A stretch of DNA of 7,083 nucleotides from Nitrospirota bacterium (GTDB taxonomy: Bacteria > Nitrospirota > Nitrospiria > Nitrospirales > NS-4): assembly GCA_005877525.1 (NCBI GenBank), contig VBON01000066.1:1-7083 (forward strand). Reading direction: 5' to 3'. Position numbers and translations under genes: made by a program. Below the pieces are notes generated by a model. That model saw nothing but the letters and a program-made list of their open reading frames with translations. It was not told where the DNA came from and ran no database searches. Of this stretch, positions 6,337 to 7,083 are shown piece after piece. The number at the start of each line of letters is the position of its first letter. Position 1 is the stretch's first letter.

Positions 6337-7083
6337 ATGACGGAACATATCCGGGAAGTTTTCTGGCTTACGGATCACAACAAGAACGAGATGCTGTACA
6401 TCAGTCCCGGGTACGAAGAAATCTGGGGCCGAACCTGCGAAAGTCTCTATGCTTCTCCGCGCTCCTGGCTCGATTCGATTCACCCCGAAGACCGGATGAA
6501 AGTTCTCGATGCCGCCCTGCAAAAGCAGGTGAACGGGCTCTATGATGAGGAATACCGAATCGTCCGTCCGGAGGGCACTATTCGCTGGATTTGGGACCGG
6601 GCGTTTCCGATACATGACGCGTCCGGCGCGGTCTATCGTATCGCCGGGATCGCTGAAGATATCACGGTTCGCAAGCTCGCGGAAGACGAAGTTCTCAAGC
6701 TGAACGAAGATCTGGAGCAGCGGGTACAACGGCGTACCCGAGATCTTGAGGCAGTGGTGCGGGAGCTCAAACGCGAAATCACCGAGCGACAGCGAATCGA
6801 GCAGGTCCTCCGCGAAACCGAAGAAGGATTCCGATGTCTCGCTGAAGCGACGTTCGAAGCTATAACGGTCACCGAAAATGGAAAGGTCCTCCATGCGAAC
6901 CACCGGTTTGCGGAGATGTTCGGCTACGGCCTCGAGAAGCTGATCGGGATGCCGTCCATTGACTTTCATCCGCCGGAACATCGCGATCGCGTTATGCAAA
7001 TGAATCTCTCCAGGGATCAATCGACCTACACTGCGATGTGCTTACGAAAAGATGGCAGCACATTCTTCGCTGAAATTCGTGGA
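6337..7083 (+). CDS. Tandem PAS-domain sensor region, 3' partial, out of frame with the receiver
   Basis: Open from 6277 (after an in-frame TGA at 6274-6276) to the window edge; the first ATG is at 6337, giving 249 residues so far. A PAS_3-type domain begins at REVFWLTD (about residues 6-13). It continues through SIHPEDR and an EYRIVRPEGTIRWIWDR strand pair to a PAC-like end, IAGIAEDITVRKLAE (about 102-116). A coiled coil follows, EDLEQRVQRRTRDLEAVVRE and onward (about 125-160). A second PAS starts near FRCLAEATFEAITVTENG and is cut by the edge. This layout is typical of sensor kinases or diguanylate cyclases; the output domain lies outside. No good ribosome site precedes ATG 6337. The peptide encoded just before it continues the receiver's linker, so the original start was probably that of the receiver at 5858. 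Confidence 0.8.
   Translation, partial: MTEHIREVFWLTDHNKNEMLYISPGYEEIWGRTCESLYASPRSWLDSIHPEDRMKVLDAALQKQVNGLYDEEYRIVRPEGTIRWIWDRAFPIHDASGAVYRIAGIAEDITVRKLAEDEVLKLNEDLEQRVQRRTRDLEAVVRELKREITERQRIEQVLRETEEGFRCLAEATFEAITVTENGKVLHANHRFAEMFGYGLEKLIGMPSIDFHPPEHRDRVMQMNLSRDQSTYTAMCLRKDGSTFFAEIRG

Noticed and set aside
6181..7020. Minus-strand open frame of 279 codons opposite the PAS region
   Set aside because: The plus strand carries clear PAS and coiled-coil sequence over the same bases. The antisense peptide shows no recognisable family and no ribosome site was evident.

Overview
The window reads as a chromosomal segment from a Gram-negative (diderm) bacterium of fairly high GC. It carries an LptE-type outer-membrane lipoprotein, ordinary bacterial housekeeping genes, and one tRNA with an encoded CCA end. 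The gene order leuS-lptE-holA with rpsT alongside, and a LeuRS carrying extra cysteine clusters, resemble what I know from Nitrospirota and delta-proteobacterial-type lineages. That placement is an inference from layout and protein style, not a proof.

Left part (1-4429, plus strand): leucyl-tRNA synthetase (leuS) is followed by a 152-nt gap holding a long imperfect inverted repeat. Next come a short lipoprotein, lptE, best started at a TTG, and holA (DNA polymerase III delta). lptE and holA overlap by ATGA and are probably translationally coupled. The three genes are likely one transcription unit mixing translation, envelope assembly and replication.

Middle (4395-5439): rpsT (ribosomal protein S20) lies on the minus strand. 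Its 3' end is embedded in the 3' end of holA, a 35-bp tail-to-tail overlap. rpsT diverges from pyrF (orotidine-5'-phosphate decarboxylase) across a 70-bp region that contains a good rpsT promoter candidate.

Right part (5440-7083): a 227-nt gap without a gene holds a GC-rich hairpin after pyrF and a promoter candidate. Then comes a complete tRNA-His (anticodon GTG). After that is a signalling locus: a CheY-like receiver ending at 6310, followed in another frame by tandem PAS domains with coiled-coil linkers, running off the right edge.

The most notable observation is at this last junction. A 23-bp tandem duplication (6266-6288 / 6289-6311, 22 of 23 identical) sits exactly at the frame change. 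With one copy removed, the receiver reads continuously into the PAS region, so the locus looks like a receiver-PAS fusion split by a slippage-type frameshift. It could be a decayed gene, a reversible ON/OFF switch, or an assembly error. I saw no transposon, CRISPR array or defence system.
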